DNA from: Seminavis robusta
Taxonomy: Eukaryota > Bacillariophyta > Bacillariophyceae > Naviculales > Naviculaceae
DNA: 64,000 nt
Direction: 5' to 3'
Assembly: GCA_903772945.1 (NCBI GenBank)
Contig: CAICTM010000242.1
Span: 1 to 64,000 of the forward strand
This document shows, piece by piece, positions 39,911 to 50,768 of this stretch. The position numbers and the translations under genes were made by a program. Numbering within the stretch: position 1 is the stretch's first letter; each line of letters opens with the position of its first letter. The notes under the pieces are model-generated. The model saw nothing but the letters and a program-made list of their open reading frames with translations. It made no database searches and had not been told where the DNA came from.

Positions 39911-40357
39911 TCAACGGAAGTAGATGGATCGGAGCCTGTTGGTGCGAATCATACGTCGCCACTTTTTGGGGGAGCCGTTTCGTTTCGTGGGGGAGATCTT
40001 CTGTGTTTTCTCAAGGTTGCTTTTGCCTTTTGGTACAACGACATGTTCTGGGATGCCTGCGGATAAGTGGGTGGAATCGTCGCTTCCCTGCGAAGACCCA
40101 TCGTCTTTTGCGAGCGTCTCCTGGTGTTGCAGCTCCGTGATGGATTCTTCCAACGACTTCTTTTCCTTTTGGAGTGTCCAAATAGAGGTTTGAAGCGAGA
40201 ATTTTTCGTCCTGAAGTTTCAATACATCCATTTCGACTTGCGAGTGGTTGCTTAGCTCTTCCTTGACAATTCCCAACTGCAAAATGGCGGTCTGGACCGA
40301 AAGCACAGCGGCCGACGCGGTGGTGGATTGAGAAGAGATTGAAGATTGGGATGACAT
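39911..40357 (-). CDS. Small coiled-coil protein
   Basis: 148 residues from the ATG at 40357. A Ser/Gln-rich start is followed by a heptad-bearing helix (about 20-80: VLSVQTAILQLGIVKEEL ... VLKLQDEKFSLQTSIWTLQKEKKSLEESITEL). The C-terminus is basic (SPTKRNGSPKKWRRMIRTNR), resembling a nuclear-localisation or nucleic-acid-contact region. Family not recognised. No intron needed. Confidence 0.55.
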   Translation of the reverse strand: MSSQSSISSQSTTASAAVLSVQTAILQLGIVKEELSNHSQVEMDVLKLQDEKFSLQTSIWTLQKEKKSLEESITELQHQETLAKDDGSSQGSDDSTHLSAGIPEHVVVPKGKSNLEKTQKISPTKRNGSPKKWRRMIRTNRLRSIYFR

Positions 40358-40740
40358 GATCGATGACGGTGTTTTTAGTTAGGTGGGGGGTTAATTGTGA
40401 GTTTTGTTGTTGCGGTAGTTCTGTTGTACAGGTTAGTCTGGTTGGAAAGGATGGCATCAACTTTGGAAGTACATGCATGATTGGGATTTCATGCCAAGAC
40501 AACGGAGACACGACTGACAGTCCCTCGTCACTGATTGAACTGGATTGGTTTCAAAACACAAGCTGGCAGTACCGGTGAATGTTTCGGCCGAGGTTACTGG
40601 CAGATCCCTTTGGGTGCTTGCCTTCTACTTGCGCGTCCAGACTCCAGGTGGGCTCTGTTCGGGCATTCCATGTTATCCAACCTTACCAAAACCGGTGGAA
40701 AGTTAACCAACCAACTCCAGAATATTAAATTTGCCACGGA
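40358..40740. other. Upstream region of the coiled-coil gene
   Basis: Presumed promoter side of the coiled-coil gene. No other gene or motif recognised. Confidence 0.3.
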
Positions 40741-41075
40741 GGTCCCCGCAAGAGAGGTGCAGAATTGCCCGATGGGTTCCTGCAAGGAGGTGCGTAGTGA
40801 GAGTTGTTACCCCAAAGGTGTTGCTAACTTAGGAATTACAAAGTCCCCGGAGGGATTAAGTTCTATAATTAGTTGTTACACCAAAGGTGCACACCCTAGA
40901 GGTGGAGTAGTTTGCTGCCGCTGTGCACCCAGTACCGTACCGGTAGAGGTGCAGACTCTTGCCACAAGTGCAACCATCCAGGAGGCAGAGGTGCAGATTT
41001 CCCAGAGGTGCAGATTTTGCCGGCGAGGTGCGCACCCTGGAGGTGGAGGGTTTTTACCACCAAGGTGCCCACACT
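40741..41075. repeat. Irregular GAGGTGCAGA repeat cluster
   Basis: About ten occurrences of AGGTG(C/T)-type words (AGAGGTGCAGATT, CCAAAGGTGCACACCC, GCGAGGTGCGCACCC), irregularly spaced and often followed by a CACCC complement. Just downstream, 41091-41146 is packed with TACCGGTACCGGTA palindromes. Non-coding. Confidence 0.6.
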
Positions 41076-41353
41076 ACCATAGCTAGCTAGTACCTGGTAC
41101 CCATACCGGTACCGGTATCGGTACGAAGAAGGCTACCGGTACCGTAGTGCAGTAGAGGTCAGCATTTTTGCCCAAGGTTGAGCGTGGGTGAGTGTGGGTA
41201 AGAACGCCCTTTCACTTAGACCAGTTGAGAAGCACGACTGGCTGGCCCGCTCAGCCCTGCTTTCCCTCGGTCACCGTTGTGCTTCCAGCTCGTTGCGGTT
41301 CCATTCATGTTGTCTACTGGAGCCACAAAGGGACCCTACTGCAAGAAGAGATC

Positions 41354-42883
41354 ATGGCCAACATCACGCTGGATCATGTTGCCAAATTCCTCAAGGAAGA
41401 TGCCCACCTATTCACTTGTCTCACGTTCTTTGCTGCGGACGGCGATGATGCTCTGGGTGTTCGAGTCATCAGTGACCCAGGCCGCTGTCTCAAGAGTGAC
41501 ATCGACTTGCTCACTCTCATGATCCAAAGCGGTCGGGTGGATTACATCGCGGAGGTCCGATTGAAGTATACGGATGAATCATCTTACAGCCAAAAATCAC
41601 TCGTACAGCTCGCTCGAGCTCTGGGCAAGATGCCTGCAATAACTGGCCTACATGTTGAAACTGTCGCTTCCAACAAGTCCAGCAAAATGAAACCATCCTT
41701 TCCAGTAGAGGCACTAACTGCCTTTTTCAAAAAGAACAGACAGCTTGAGTACTTTACCATGGCTGGAATAGTGCAAGGGGACCACGATGGCTTTGAGCAG
41801 TGGGCAACAGCCTTATCTCGGACACGGAACTCTCTGGAATCGTTTGACTGCTGGAAAGATGGCGGTTCTTGGAGTCCTTCCTCGAATCGCGTCCATTCCA
41901 TGCAAATAAGCAAATGGGATCCCGTCATTCGTACAGTGGTATTGCAAAACAGTGACACCTTGCAAGAACTATTCATTTCCACCGGAGAAAAATCATCCAA
42001 GGGGCTCACCGAGGAAACCTCAGCAGTCCTGGCGCGTTCCATGCGAGAACCCATGCAATTGATCGAGTTCCGGCCCACGTTCTCCAACATGAATGATCTG
42101 GTGCTATATTGCAGCAATCAGACAACGGGGATACCCCACTTTCGTTTTAACTTTTTCGAGTCGCTGGTGGCTGCAACCAAAACAGGAGTACCGTTTTTGC
42201 ATGGCATTCTCAAAGACCGAACCAATGTCACGTACAAAGCATTCAGTCTCAGCTTTCAGTGCAGGAGCGACACTTTGTCTCGCAATGTAGACCATGCGTG
42301 TCACGATATCGACGTGAGTTTGACGAACGGCTTTGAGGGTGTGGACAATATCCCGGCAGCCCTTCGGATGGAGCTCTTGGACCGCCACGATGGGAAAGTT
42401 TCGGAAGGACGCCTCGAGTTCCCAGAAACATCCCTCTTGGATCGGTCGTTTCAGCCATTGTGGACATTTGATCCGATGACCGCCACACCAGAGCAATGGT
42501 GTCGCATAATGGCAGCATTGGGGTGCCTGTGCCAGGATGAACGTCTTCTGGACGAGGAAGTGGATTTGAATCCTTTGTACTACCTTGTGTCCGAGTACCA
42601 CGACAAACTGCCCGGTATAGGAACGCAAAAACCGGCCCCACAAAGCAACGGCAGGGCAACGACAGATGCAGGAGAGAAGGAAGCCGCGGAAAAGTTGACG
42701 GCTGCTTATCACACTCTGAAAGCTGAGAATGCCTTCCTGCAAGCCGAGAATGCTTCCCTTACTGCTCATAGTGCCGAACTTGCGGAGGGTGCTGCTACAC
42801 TTCTACAAAAGGTGGCGTCATTAGAAGATGAAGTGCTGTCGCTGAGACTGCTGCTCGAGGCCAAACAAATGAATGACGGATGA
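41354..42883 (+). CDS. Large helical repeat / coiled-coil protein
   Basis: 509 residues from the ATG at 41354 (MANITLDHVAKFLKED). The frame is open 54 codons further upstream but without an ATG. Residues 1-430 show irregular LRR-like strand-helix units (IDLLTLMIQSGRVDYIAEVR, LEYFTMAGIV, LQELFISTGE, MQLIEFRPTFSNMNDLVLY) as seen in diatom RNI-like proteins. The last 70 residues form a leucine-zipper-type coil (EKLTAAYHTLKAENAFLQAE ... LEDEVLSLRLLLEA). A protein-interaction role is likely, probably in the cytosol as there is no signal. Family assignment is weak. Confidence 0.72.
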   Translation: MANITLDHVAKFLKEDAHLFTCLTFFAADGDDALGVRVISDPGRCLKSDIDLLTLMIQSGRVDYIAEVRLKYTDESSYSQKSLVQLARALGKMPAITGLHVETVASNKSSKMKPSFPVEALTAFFKKNRQLEYFTMAGIVQGDHDGFEQWATALSRTRNSLESFDCWKDGGSWSPSSNRVHSMQISKWDPVIRTVVLQNSDTLQELFISTGEKSSKGLTEETSAVLARSMREPMQLIEFRPTFSNMNDLVLYCSNQTTGIPHFRFNFFESLVAATKTGVPFLHGILKDRTNVTYKAFSLSFQCRSDTLSRNVDHACHDIDVSLTNGFEGVDNIPAALRMELLDRHDGKVSEGRLEFPETSLLDRSFQPLWTFDPMTATPEQWCRIMAALGCLCQDERLLDEEVDLNPLYYLVSEYHDKLPGIGTQKPAPQSNGRATTDAGEKEAAEKLTAAYHTLKAENAFLQAENASLTAHSAELAEGAATLLQKVASLEDEVLSLRLLLEAKQMNDG

Positions 42884-43219
42884 ACATAGTAAAAGATATA
42901 AGGAATGATCTTCAAAACGATTGGCAAAACTTGAATGTAATATCTACTCTACTCCAGCCGGGTGTTGCTTGTACATGAGAAAAGTGGCAGTATGGATTGG
43001 TACACGTAGCATGGTTGCCGGACAGTTTCGAGTGTAGTTGTTGGACAGGCCAAGCCAAGAATCATTGTTTCGTTGGTTTGTGTTCGCATCCCTGGACAAA
43101 AAAACTGGCAAGTACATGTGTTTCCGCTTGGAGGCCCCCCAAAGAGTGAAAATGGACCCTGGTGCAAATACGAGAGCTCGTTTCTGCACAGACCCTGGTG
43201 AGGTGGTGACACCGCATAT
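42884..43219. other. Convergent 3' flanks
   Basis: Between the coiled-coil gene and the minus-strand Cys-rich gene. Nothing recognised. Confidence 0.3.
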
Positions 43220-45122
43220 CTATGGAGCTGTCGTCGCGTTACCGCTGATTGCTGGGTCTGTAGCATTGTTGGCCAACATTGCACTTCCTTCCGATGAAAA
43301 CTCATAACAGAGGGGATTGGGCGTGCCACCACTGCTGTCCCCAGTCGTATTGTTACGCCATTCAGTCATCATGCTCACTCCTCCTACTGTCATGATTAGG
43401 TCCGATGTCGGAATGGAAACTGCAGAGAGACAAGTGAATCGATCTCCCAAACTATCCGAATTGCCATCCAAGAGTAGATATTGATCTTCTGGTCCACACT
43501 CATAGTAGAAATCATCGAATTGGTAGTCACCATCCTGTGAATTGTCGTCTGAGCGACAATAGAGTCCAATTTGCAAGGCATGCCCCACAACCAGATCATC
43601 ATAAACATCATCTAAACAGGTAATAGTGTTGTTGGGATATGTCACGATTGTTGTCGGGTACTCAGAGTTTGTAGTGCATTCCTGGACAAGATACACGAGC
43701 AGATCAAAGGCACAGAAGAAGGCACAGAAGAGCAGTCGCGGTACAAAACATGTGAGCAAATATGTGATGACATCAAAAGATTCGTGCGCAGAATGACTGA
43801 CTTACATAGACAACGGTTGTGAACGAATTGATCAAGGTAACCCAATTATCTGCACCGTCTGTATAGGTGCATTCAAGAGTATCCTCACGATATTTTTCGC
43901 AATCAACCGCCAACCCATCTTGGGTTTCAACTCGTTCAATGACTCCATTGGGGCAGCTCATTTGAATGGGCGGTAAGGGATCGATTTCTTCGGCTGGAAA
44001 GATGAAATCCGTGTCCTCTCCAAAAAGTTCACATCGAATGTCATCAATGTCATACCAAAAGTCTGGGTTTTTGAAGAGCAGCGACCATCCTGCTTGGAAT
44101 CGCATGGTGTAGCTGCCATGGGGTGCAGCAGCAATGGTTTCACTACTTGTGTTTTCTTCTTGCTCCATAATTGTCGCGTTCGAATTCAACAAAGTGATAC
44201 ACATCTCCTTATCAAATCGATGCACATCCGAATGGATATTTATGGTGTGCAAGGACACATCACAGTCTTCGCCGTTGCAATTCGTTCCAACAGCACATAG
44301 AACCTCATCTTGGTAAGGACCTTCAAAATCAATGGCGGCTTCATCGCCTTGGCTACATTCAAAGTAGGCATCGTCAAAATCAAAGGGAATGCTTTCCGCC
44401 CGACTAATGGCCAACTCTCCATCCAGAAGATCATCAAACCCATTCTGAAGAAACTCATTATTCGTGCTGGTATATGAACACATGACACCCAGCTGTGCCA
44501 AATGATACAGTTGATTGTCGAAAAAGAGTCTCCAGAAACAAGTACCTCCTCCCGTATCCAAAAATTGAAACAGCGTATCTACTTCTTCTTTAGTTGTGAC
44601 GCCCAAACATTCATAGACAACTTCTGCCCAGGGTCCTTCGGCAACCGTGTAGCTTCCATCATTGTTGGCAAAGGACGCAGCACAATCATCATCATCATCA
44701 TCAGTGTCATCATGATCATCATCAACACACAATGTTTGGCACGTCAATCCGGATGCAAAGCCATCTGGCAAGTCTGCCTCGTCAGAAGTTTGGCAGGCAA
44801 GGTTGTTGTTGACGTCGCTCACAGAAATCAAATTGATGTGACTACCGCCACATGCTGCTTGGACCACGGGAGGAGGACCATCACATCCATCGGCAATGAT
44901 CTGAAAGCGACCCTTGTAGGTAGCAAGAAAATTAGCGCCGGTTCGGTTTCCTTTCGTGGCAGTCGTGGTAGCATTTGCAGGATCTTCTACTAGCAACAAA
45001 CGCCGTCTCGGCTGGGAATTAAGAGATGATCCATCCACTACTGCATCCCCGATTGCCTGGATACAAACTGCTTCCAAGGCAGCCGCAACAAGGAGGAGGA
45101 AGGGTATCCTCGTCATGACCAT
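43220..45122 (-). CDS. Secreted Cys-rich protein with internal duplication, two exons
   Basis: Exon 1 is 45122-43806 and exon 2 is 43681-43220. The intron (43805-43682) has GTAAGT and CCAG ends, phase 0, joining TTVVY to ECTTN. The product is about 592 residues. The start is placed at 45122 or the ATG at 45116, giving the signal peptide RIPFLLLVAAALEAVCI; upstream open codons lack such character. Repeated units can be seen: FDDAYFECSQGDEAAIDFEG in exon 1 matches FDDFYYECGPEDQYLLLDG in exon 2, and WAEVVYEC matches TTVVYEC. There are many paired Cys and an Asp run (DDDHDDTDDDDDD), which could bind calcium. An extracellular role is inferred; family unknown. Stopping at the exon-1 frame would lose the second repeat. 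Confidence 0.8.
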
Positions 45123-45473
45123 ATTGACACTGCCTTTGTTCCTGTCTGCTAGGATCATGAGCTTCTGAGGAGCCTTCGAGCCTTCTTCAGGAAGAGTGAG
45201 GGCAGCATCAAGACGTGGTTGTTCAATTTGGGTGAAAGATCTTTGCGTGGGAACAGGACAGAAGTCTTTTCCCCCACCTAAAAACCCTTTTTTCCTAAAA
45301 GGCATCAATCGTACTCTTGTATAAGCCTGTTGTACCATTTATGTAAACCGAGCCGAGCTACGTCGGCGTTTCTCTTCCGTCTGCCAGTCAACCGTTTTGG
45401 GATGCCAGGATCTTTCGCCTCGGTCCAACAGCCAAACAACCACAAAAACACAAAAAAGAAACAACGAACGACC
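45123..45473. promoter_or_regulatory. Divergent intergenic region
   Basis: 351 bp between the Cys-rich gene (minus) and prefoldin (plus). It contains CCTAAAAACCCTTTTTTCCTAA (45277-45298) and an A-rich leader before 45474. Shared control is possible; no defined factor site. Confidence 0.35.
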
Positions 45474-45976
45474 ATGGCGACCACCACCGCAACACCAGCA
45501 CAGCAGCCCCTGCTGTCCCAAGCAGCAGTGGTTCAGAAATACCGCCAATTGACTCAAGAATGCCAACAGCTCATGAGCAAGGTGGCCGAGTTGGAACAGG
45601 AACGCAATGAACACAAGCTCGTGGAAGAGACCCTCACGCCCTTGGATCCAGATCGAAGAGCCTACCGACTCGTAGGTGAAGTGCTGGTGGAACGCACGGT
45701 CAAGGAAGTCTTGCCGTCCGTGAAAGAGAATCGAGAGAATGTGAGTGTGTGAATTGATTGATTGATTCGATTCAATACAGTCCAGAAGGACTGCAGAATT
45801 TTTTTATTAATATTGGCTTGTTATGGCTCACACACAGCTCCCTTGTTTCAATTAATTTATTTTTCCCTCTTTTTTTTCATGGACAGTTGGAAAAGACCAT
45901 TACAACATTGCGTGAACGATTGACAGAACGGCAGAGACAGACCGCAGAATTCAAAGCTGAATATAAGCTGCAATAA
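45474..45976 (+). CDS. PFD2: Prefoldin subunit 2, two exons
   Basis: Exons 45474-45740 and 45887-45976; intron 45741-45886 has GTGAGT and ACAG ends, phase 0. The product is 118 residues, the usual prefoldin-beta size. The N-terminal helix is VVQKYRQLTQECQQLMSKVAELEQERNEHKLVEETL. The hairpin strands are DPDRRAYRLVGEVLVERTVKEVLP, the prefoldin-2 signature, and the second helix is LEKTITTLRERLTERQRQTAEFK. It is a subunit of the hexameric cytosolic chaperone that hands actin and tubulin to CCT. Exon 1 alone would end in the intron a few codons on. Confidence 0.93.
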
Positions 45977-47279
45977 AGAGAATCGGATGCAATTTGAAGA
46001 GTGAATGAAAACAAGTTTCGATCTATAATTATTGGACCATCATTATTCAGAACTCAAATGGAAAAACGACGACAAACAGCAGCTAGATACAAAAAGGTGG
46101 GGCTATTCCATATCGCACACATGTCGGAACAGGAATCAATGCAACAATTCTCGTGCTGGTATATAGACGAATCGAATCAAATCGGTAGCATCTGGCTAGA
46201 CGAGCTGGGCTCGAGTGTAGCAATAATAGCCTTGGGTTTCAAAGGAATGTTTTGTACTCGTGAATCCGTATATCCCCTCGTCTGGTGTGTCGCCATTGTA
46301 GCAAAATACGAACAACCAGCTTTGTAAAAGGCTAGTGCATGGTGACTTTGATCAATTGGCATAGATAGATACGGTACCCAAAACGAGACTGTTTTTTGTC
46401 GACTAGTCTACGGTACGTCCACAGTCGTCATGGGTACCGTACGTGGGTCCTGCAGTATCGTACTAGCTAGTCGGCAGGTGGCAATTCAAAACATGCCCCT
46501 CGCTTCAGTATGCACAAGGAAGACAGATATTATGTTCAAGGCATGACTGCTAGCTAGGCCCAGAAGTACCGTATGGAGGGAAGCTCGTGAGCTGTTATTG
46601 GTTCGGCTTCCTACATGTACTAACGAAGTGGCACGGACCCTTTCATCTTACCAGCGGCAGTTGCACATGGCAGGACCAAGTGTTTGGAAGGACGACTTTT
46701 GCTTAAGCGACTCAGTCGCATTTTGAGATTCGACACGGCCCTCTGAGACCAAAGTCCGGGTCGATCACTTACTACTTGCTTTTTAAAAGATGGGTGTGTC
46801 TTGCTTTCCGTGGTCTTGTAGTTCGTCGGATTGATGAAGGCAGGATGATTCGATTCATCTCGGACAAGCTATTCATCTTGTACAGGTTGGTTTCGGCGAG
46901 AAGAACTGCACCTCTGGAAACCGAATCTGACTATTGCAAGGGACTGAGAGTTGCGGTTTGACAATTGGTGTAAAGATGGCTGTCCCGTGCAGCCCACGCC
47001 AGATGCTTACAAATAATCATCCAGCCCCGTCGGAACAAGCAAACACAGTCGAGCTATCTTAGGCCCCAGGGTTGCTACGGTATTCATCTATCTACCCGAT
47101 TTGCCTGCATCGAGATCACCGCTGTCATCGTCTACAGCTTGCAAAGCTACCGGTAGCCTTCTAAGATCATATTGCTCCAATTTTGCAGAAGTGGTCCAAG
47201 GTGTTGCCTCATGAAACCCCGGCGATCTAACAGGCAATGACGAATGCCACAATCCTCCGTTTGCGTGATCCAAAGGTGA
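45977..47279. other. 1.3-kb spacer
   Basis: No gene seen. It holds GGTACCGTACGT-like words (46370-46445). From 46980 to 47167 there is one copy of the dispersed repeat shared with 49.8-50.2 kb. Confidence 0.4.
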
Positions 47280-47900
47280 TGATACCAAGCAGGCCAAGAC
47301 AGAGCCGAAGGAGCGTAAGAACGGGACTAAGGGCGTGGGTTTCGACATCAACCTTCTTGCTACTTCTTTCACCATTCCCCATCGCGACTTCAAGACCACA
47401 AAGGACGAGACAGATTGGTTGGTTGGTACAGTATCCTTCTTCTTGGATTACCTTCGTACGCTCACGCTCTCTCAGGAGTTCATCGACGCGTTGGAGGTTC
47501 CATCCACCTCTGCGAAGTTCTTTAGTGTTATCATGGTGAAAGATGCTAAGTTCCTCACCTATCCGGTGTTCCTTGATGAGGCTGTCTGTAAGACTGAGAT
47601 GGTCCATCAGTCCCTTCCACCAGTAACTTCTCAAAAAATGTGTTTCATGCTCGGTGTAGAGTGGAGGCAATTATTGGCTTATAAGCTCAACTTTATCGTC
47701 CGCTTCTGGTTAAGGATGATGTGGCCTCGGTCTATGCCATGCATTACAGGAAGAGGCTTTCCGTGCCGCTTCTGCGTTTCGGCTTGTTTATTGCGCGCCA
47801 TTCCTGCTCGGGAACCCTGTGGGTCCTACGTAGCCACTGCAGCGGACGATCAAGGTCAGGCCAGTTCCATGTCTGTCGATTGCCTGGTAACTTGAGCCTT
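47280..47900 (+). pseudogene. Decayed coding relic, unknown family
   Basis: A plus-strand stretch with protein-like sequence (VGFDINLLATSF, DETDWLVGTVSFFLDYL, LSQEFIDALEVPSTSAKFFSV) and no plausible start. The later part looks coding-like in another frame. It lies beside a dispersed repeat. It may be a broken host gene or part of a mobile element; I cannot place it. Confidence 0.35.
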
Positions 47901-48174
47901 TGCTGAATTCCTCTCCCTGTCACAGGAGGTAGTATGATAGCTAGCTACATGTGGCTACATCAAGTGTTGCATGGAGAGCAAATCGTTTCCTTCCGGAGTG
48001 TGTTTTGGTTTGGTCCCTTTTGCCTTCTCGACCCGTTCGAATAGATCAATTCGATTCAATGAATCACTCGATGAACATTCGAATAGATTCGTTAAAGAAA
48101 AGCACCATCTCATTTTTCAAAAGATCCCAACCTTTGGCAAACCTCCCACAACTCATCTTCCAGAAACAGAGAAG

Positions 48175-49308
48175 ATGTCCAATACTACTGTTTTGATCCA
48201 TGTAGGCACCTGCTTTGGAGACGACGATTCTCCTACAAAGGCGGTACTTCGATTGTCACTGGCGACGGACACGGGCATTCTATCGGAAGCAGGCAAGCCC
48301 ATTTCCATTGATGGTGGCATCAACCCAGGATGGATAAGTCGTTATGTAAAAAGCAATAGTGGTCATGTGGTGTATATTGGCTTGGAAGATGACCCTGGCA
48401 CAGCCCAAGCCTTTGAGTTGGATGGATCCAATCTCAAGCCACTCGGCAGTCCATTGAGCTCCGAGGGGAGACACCCTTGCTACTGCCAATTGGACACAAG
48501 TGGAAAATGGTTGTTTGCGGCCAATTATTCTTCGGGCACCGTTTCGGTCCTACCGGTCCAACAAGATGGGAGTCTAGGAAAACCCACAGATTCGAAGACT
48601 TTGGAAGGACCCCTCCAAGCAGATTTACAGGATCGGCAAGAAGCGTCTCATGCGCATTGCATTATCCCCCATCCAACCAATAAATTTGTCGTGGCGTGTG
48701 ATTTGGGATTGTCCAAAGTGTTTGTCTTTGGGTTTGATGCGGAGAGAGGACTCCTATCCAATGATGATGGCACGAGACATTTGACCATGCCCGCCGACGC
48801 GGGATGCCGTCACTGTTGTTGGGATGCCACGGGGGAAACGCTCTTTGTGGTCAATGAATTGAATTACACGTTGACAGCCGCTTCCTTTGACGTGGAAACT
48901 GGAATACTGAAGGAAGTGCGTTCTGTCTATTTGCTGCGAGATGGCGACAAGGCGGACCGAGCACATCATCGGGGTGCTTCGGATATTGCCCTCCATCCCA
49001 ATGGCAATTTTGTCTATGTTGGTTGTCGATCGCCGTCGCCCGGTGTCATTTGCATTTTGCAAGTCCAAGGAAAAGGAAAGGATTGCCAGTTGTCCGTAGT
49101 GGGACATGAATCGACTCGAGGAGAGGTTCCTCGCAATTTCAAGTTAATCCGAGATGGTACCTGGTTTGTGGTGGGAAATCAAGAAGGCAAGAATGTTGTC
49201 AGCTATGCTGTCAATTCCAACAATGGCATGCTGGAGTTTAAGAGCGAGATCAGCACGGCACCCTACAAAGCTTGCAATATTGCCAGTCCCGATGCCTTGA
49301 ACGCCTGA
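48175..49308 (+). CDS. 6-phosphogluconolactonase (beta-propeller, Pgl type)
   Basis: 377 residues from the ATG at 48175 (MSNTTVLIHVGTCFG). An in-frame ATG at 47971 would add 68 residues of basic/aromatic sequence that might target an organelle but looks like leader. The propeller blades are visible as repeats of GKWLFAANYSSGTVSVLPVQ, NKFVVACDLGLSKVFVFGFD, GETLFVVNELNYTLTAASFD and GNFVYVGCRSP, with the conserved HCIIPHP and R-N-F-KLIRDGTWFVVGNQ blocks of the YbhE lactonase family. It hydrolyses 6-phosphogluconolactone in the oxidative pentose phosphate path, or a related lactone. It ends in the expected last blade. Confidence 0.85.
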   Translation: MSNTTVLIHVGTCFGDDDSPTKAVLRLSLATDTGILSEAGKPISIDGGINPGWISRYVKSNSGHVVYIGLEDDPGTAQAFELDGSNLKPLGSPLSSEGRHPCYCQLDTSGKWLFAANYSSGTVSVLPVQQDGSLGKPTDSKTLEGPLQADLQDRQEASHAHCIIPHPTNKFVVACDLGLSKVFVFGFDAERGLLSNDDGTRHLTMPADAGCRHCCWDATGETLFVVNELNYTLTAASFDVETGILKEVRSVYLLRDGDKADRAHHRGASDIALHPNGNFVYVGCRSPSPGVICILQVQGKGKDCQLSVVGHESTRGEVPRNFKLIRDGTWFVVGNQEGKNVVSYAVNSNNGMLEFKSEISTAPYKACNIASPDALNA

Positions 49309-49804
49309 TGAGTATAGCAAATGCTTGTGAATGATTAGAAGACATGGAATGGAGAATGGCTGCCACTCATCAAACTCTAGATGCATTTGATAATTAGCTA
49401 GCTCTTGCTGACATGACGTGTTCCCTGGCCAGTGCCAACTGTGTACCGGTAGAAAGGGTTCGTTCGAGGCTTGTATTACAGCAGGTGCACTTGCTCCAGT
49501 AGCCAGCCAATCCTGGCCGCCTCCCAAGATTGAGAGTTGATCGAGAAAGCCCTGAGATACTCCTACTTAGAAATTGACTCGTGTTCCTGAAAACTTTTTC
49601 TAGGCACCCTTTGCTCTCCCAGAAGAATTAGTATAGCTAGTCTACAGGGCATGGATCACAGTCACATCCACAGAGCAAAGTTCCCCGGCATATTGAAATT
49701 TCACTCTTCTTCGGATACTTCCCCCTACCAAAGTATCTGAAAATTGTCTGGTGAATTTTGCCACACAGCTTTTCAGGAATGCTCCCCCATAATGATGTTA
49801 TGTC
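49309..49804. other. Spacer
   Basis: 3' flank of the lactonase gene. Nothing recognised. Confidence 0.3.
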
Positions 49805-50156
49805 TTCTAAAGGTGCAAACCACGCCTGATGCATACGGTACAAATCATCCAGCCCTTTGGAAACCAGCCCTTTGGAAACTAGCACGCAAAAAGGCTGCAC
49901 TTTAGTCCCCAGGGTTGCTCATTCATCTGCCCGATTTGTCCTCAACTATAGATGTCTTAGATACCACCGATGCTGGATGCTTAGAAGACACCCAGCCCCT
50001 TCTAAAGGAAGCAATCAAGGCTGCACCGATGCTTGTGCTCACATCCAATCACAGTCGAACTGCGTACATGTGATGCCCCAGCCATGGTTACTCATTCATC
50101 TACCCCATTTCCCCCCATCGAGATCACGTCTACAGCTGGCAAGCTAGCATTCTAAG
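49805..50156. repeat. Two copies of a dispersed repeat
   Basis: Copies at about 49805-49945 and 49960-50156 match each other and 46980-47167. Shared words are CCACGCC.GATGC, ATCATCCAGCC, CACAGTCGA, CCCCAGGGTTGCT, TTCATCTACCC and CATCGAGATCAC...GTCTACAGCT. Inside, a 16-bp word (CCAGCCCTTTGGAAAC) is tandem at 49851-49882. The last copy ends inside the stop region of the phosphatase gene. Confidence 0.65.
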
Positions 50157-50768
50157 AACCACTTCTTCATACAGGAACAGCTCGTCGCGAATGTGGCTTG
50201 AGAATTCTGCGACAGTTCGGGCCGTCCGAATACAATCCACGGCATCGGTCGCGGAGAGCTCAGCAAACCGTATCAGCAACGATGCTGCTACAGCAGGAGA
50301 TCGATGCATCCCCGCTTGGCAATGAATCAAAATGTTGCGTCGTTGTGCAATGATGGGGCGAGCAAATTCCGCTGATTTTTCAAACACCGACAAATACGAC
50401 GTCGCTATGCTGTCCTTGATTCCAAAATGCAGAAAATCTTGGACCCCCGAGCTGTTGCTTCCAGTTCCACCACCCACGCTGATCACGGCGGTCACGTCGA
50501 GGTCCCTTAGCAGCTCGGGGTCCTTAGCGGCGTTGGCATTTGATACGAAGATTCTACTACCAACGAGGCCTCGTTGTTCATCGGATATTCGAGGAGCTGA
50601 GCGGGGAGTCCGCTCGTTTCGTCTGGGAGCTTGCTTTTTCTTCTGCTTGTGTGGAATCTTGGTATCATCATTCGTACTTAGTGTAGAAGGAGGAGGCCAC
50701 ACACAGGAGCAGCGCTTGCCCATTAATTTCAGGCTTCCTCTGCCGAGGTCCACGTGGGAGCTTGACAT
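50130..50768 (-). CDS. Dual-specificity protein phosphatase
   Basis: 212 residues from the ATG at 50768 (MSSSHVDLGR). Residues 1-65 are basic and disordered (KQKKKQAPRRNERTPRS), possibly a nuclear or docking region. The DSP domain runs 66-212: SRIFVSNANAAKD, VTAVISVGGG, general-acid loop with Asp119 (GIKDSIATSYL), P-loop HCQAGMHRSP with Cys150 and Arg156 (HCxxGxxR), then helices to the end. It should remove phosphate from Ser/Thr/Tyr, typically on MAP kinases. The final residues (MLACQL) and stop lie within a dispersed repeat, so the C-terminus may be a recent replacement. Confidence 0.9.
   Translation of the reverse strand: MSSSHVDLGRGSLKLMGKRCSCVWPPPSTLSTNDDTKIPHKQKKKQAPRRNERTPRSAPRISDEQRGLVGSRIFVSNANAAKDPELLRDLDVTAVISVGGGTGSNSSGVQDFLHFGIKDSIATSYLSVFEKSAEFARPIIAQRRNILIHCQAGMHRSPAVAASLLIRFAELSATDAVDCIRTARTVAEFSSHIRDELFLYEEVVLRMLACQL

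Noticed and set aside
47335-47895. 2-oxoglutarate oxygenase fragment suggested by the word IPHRDF
   Set aside because: Only one short motif fits; the following sequence does not continue the fold.
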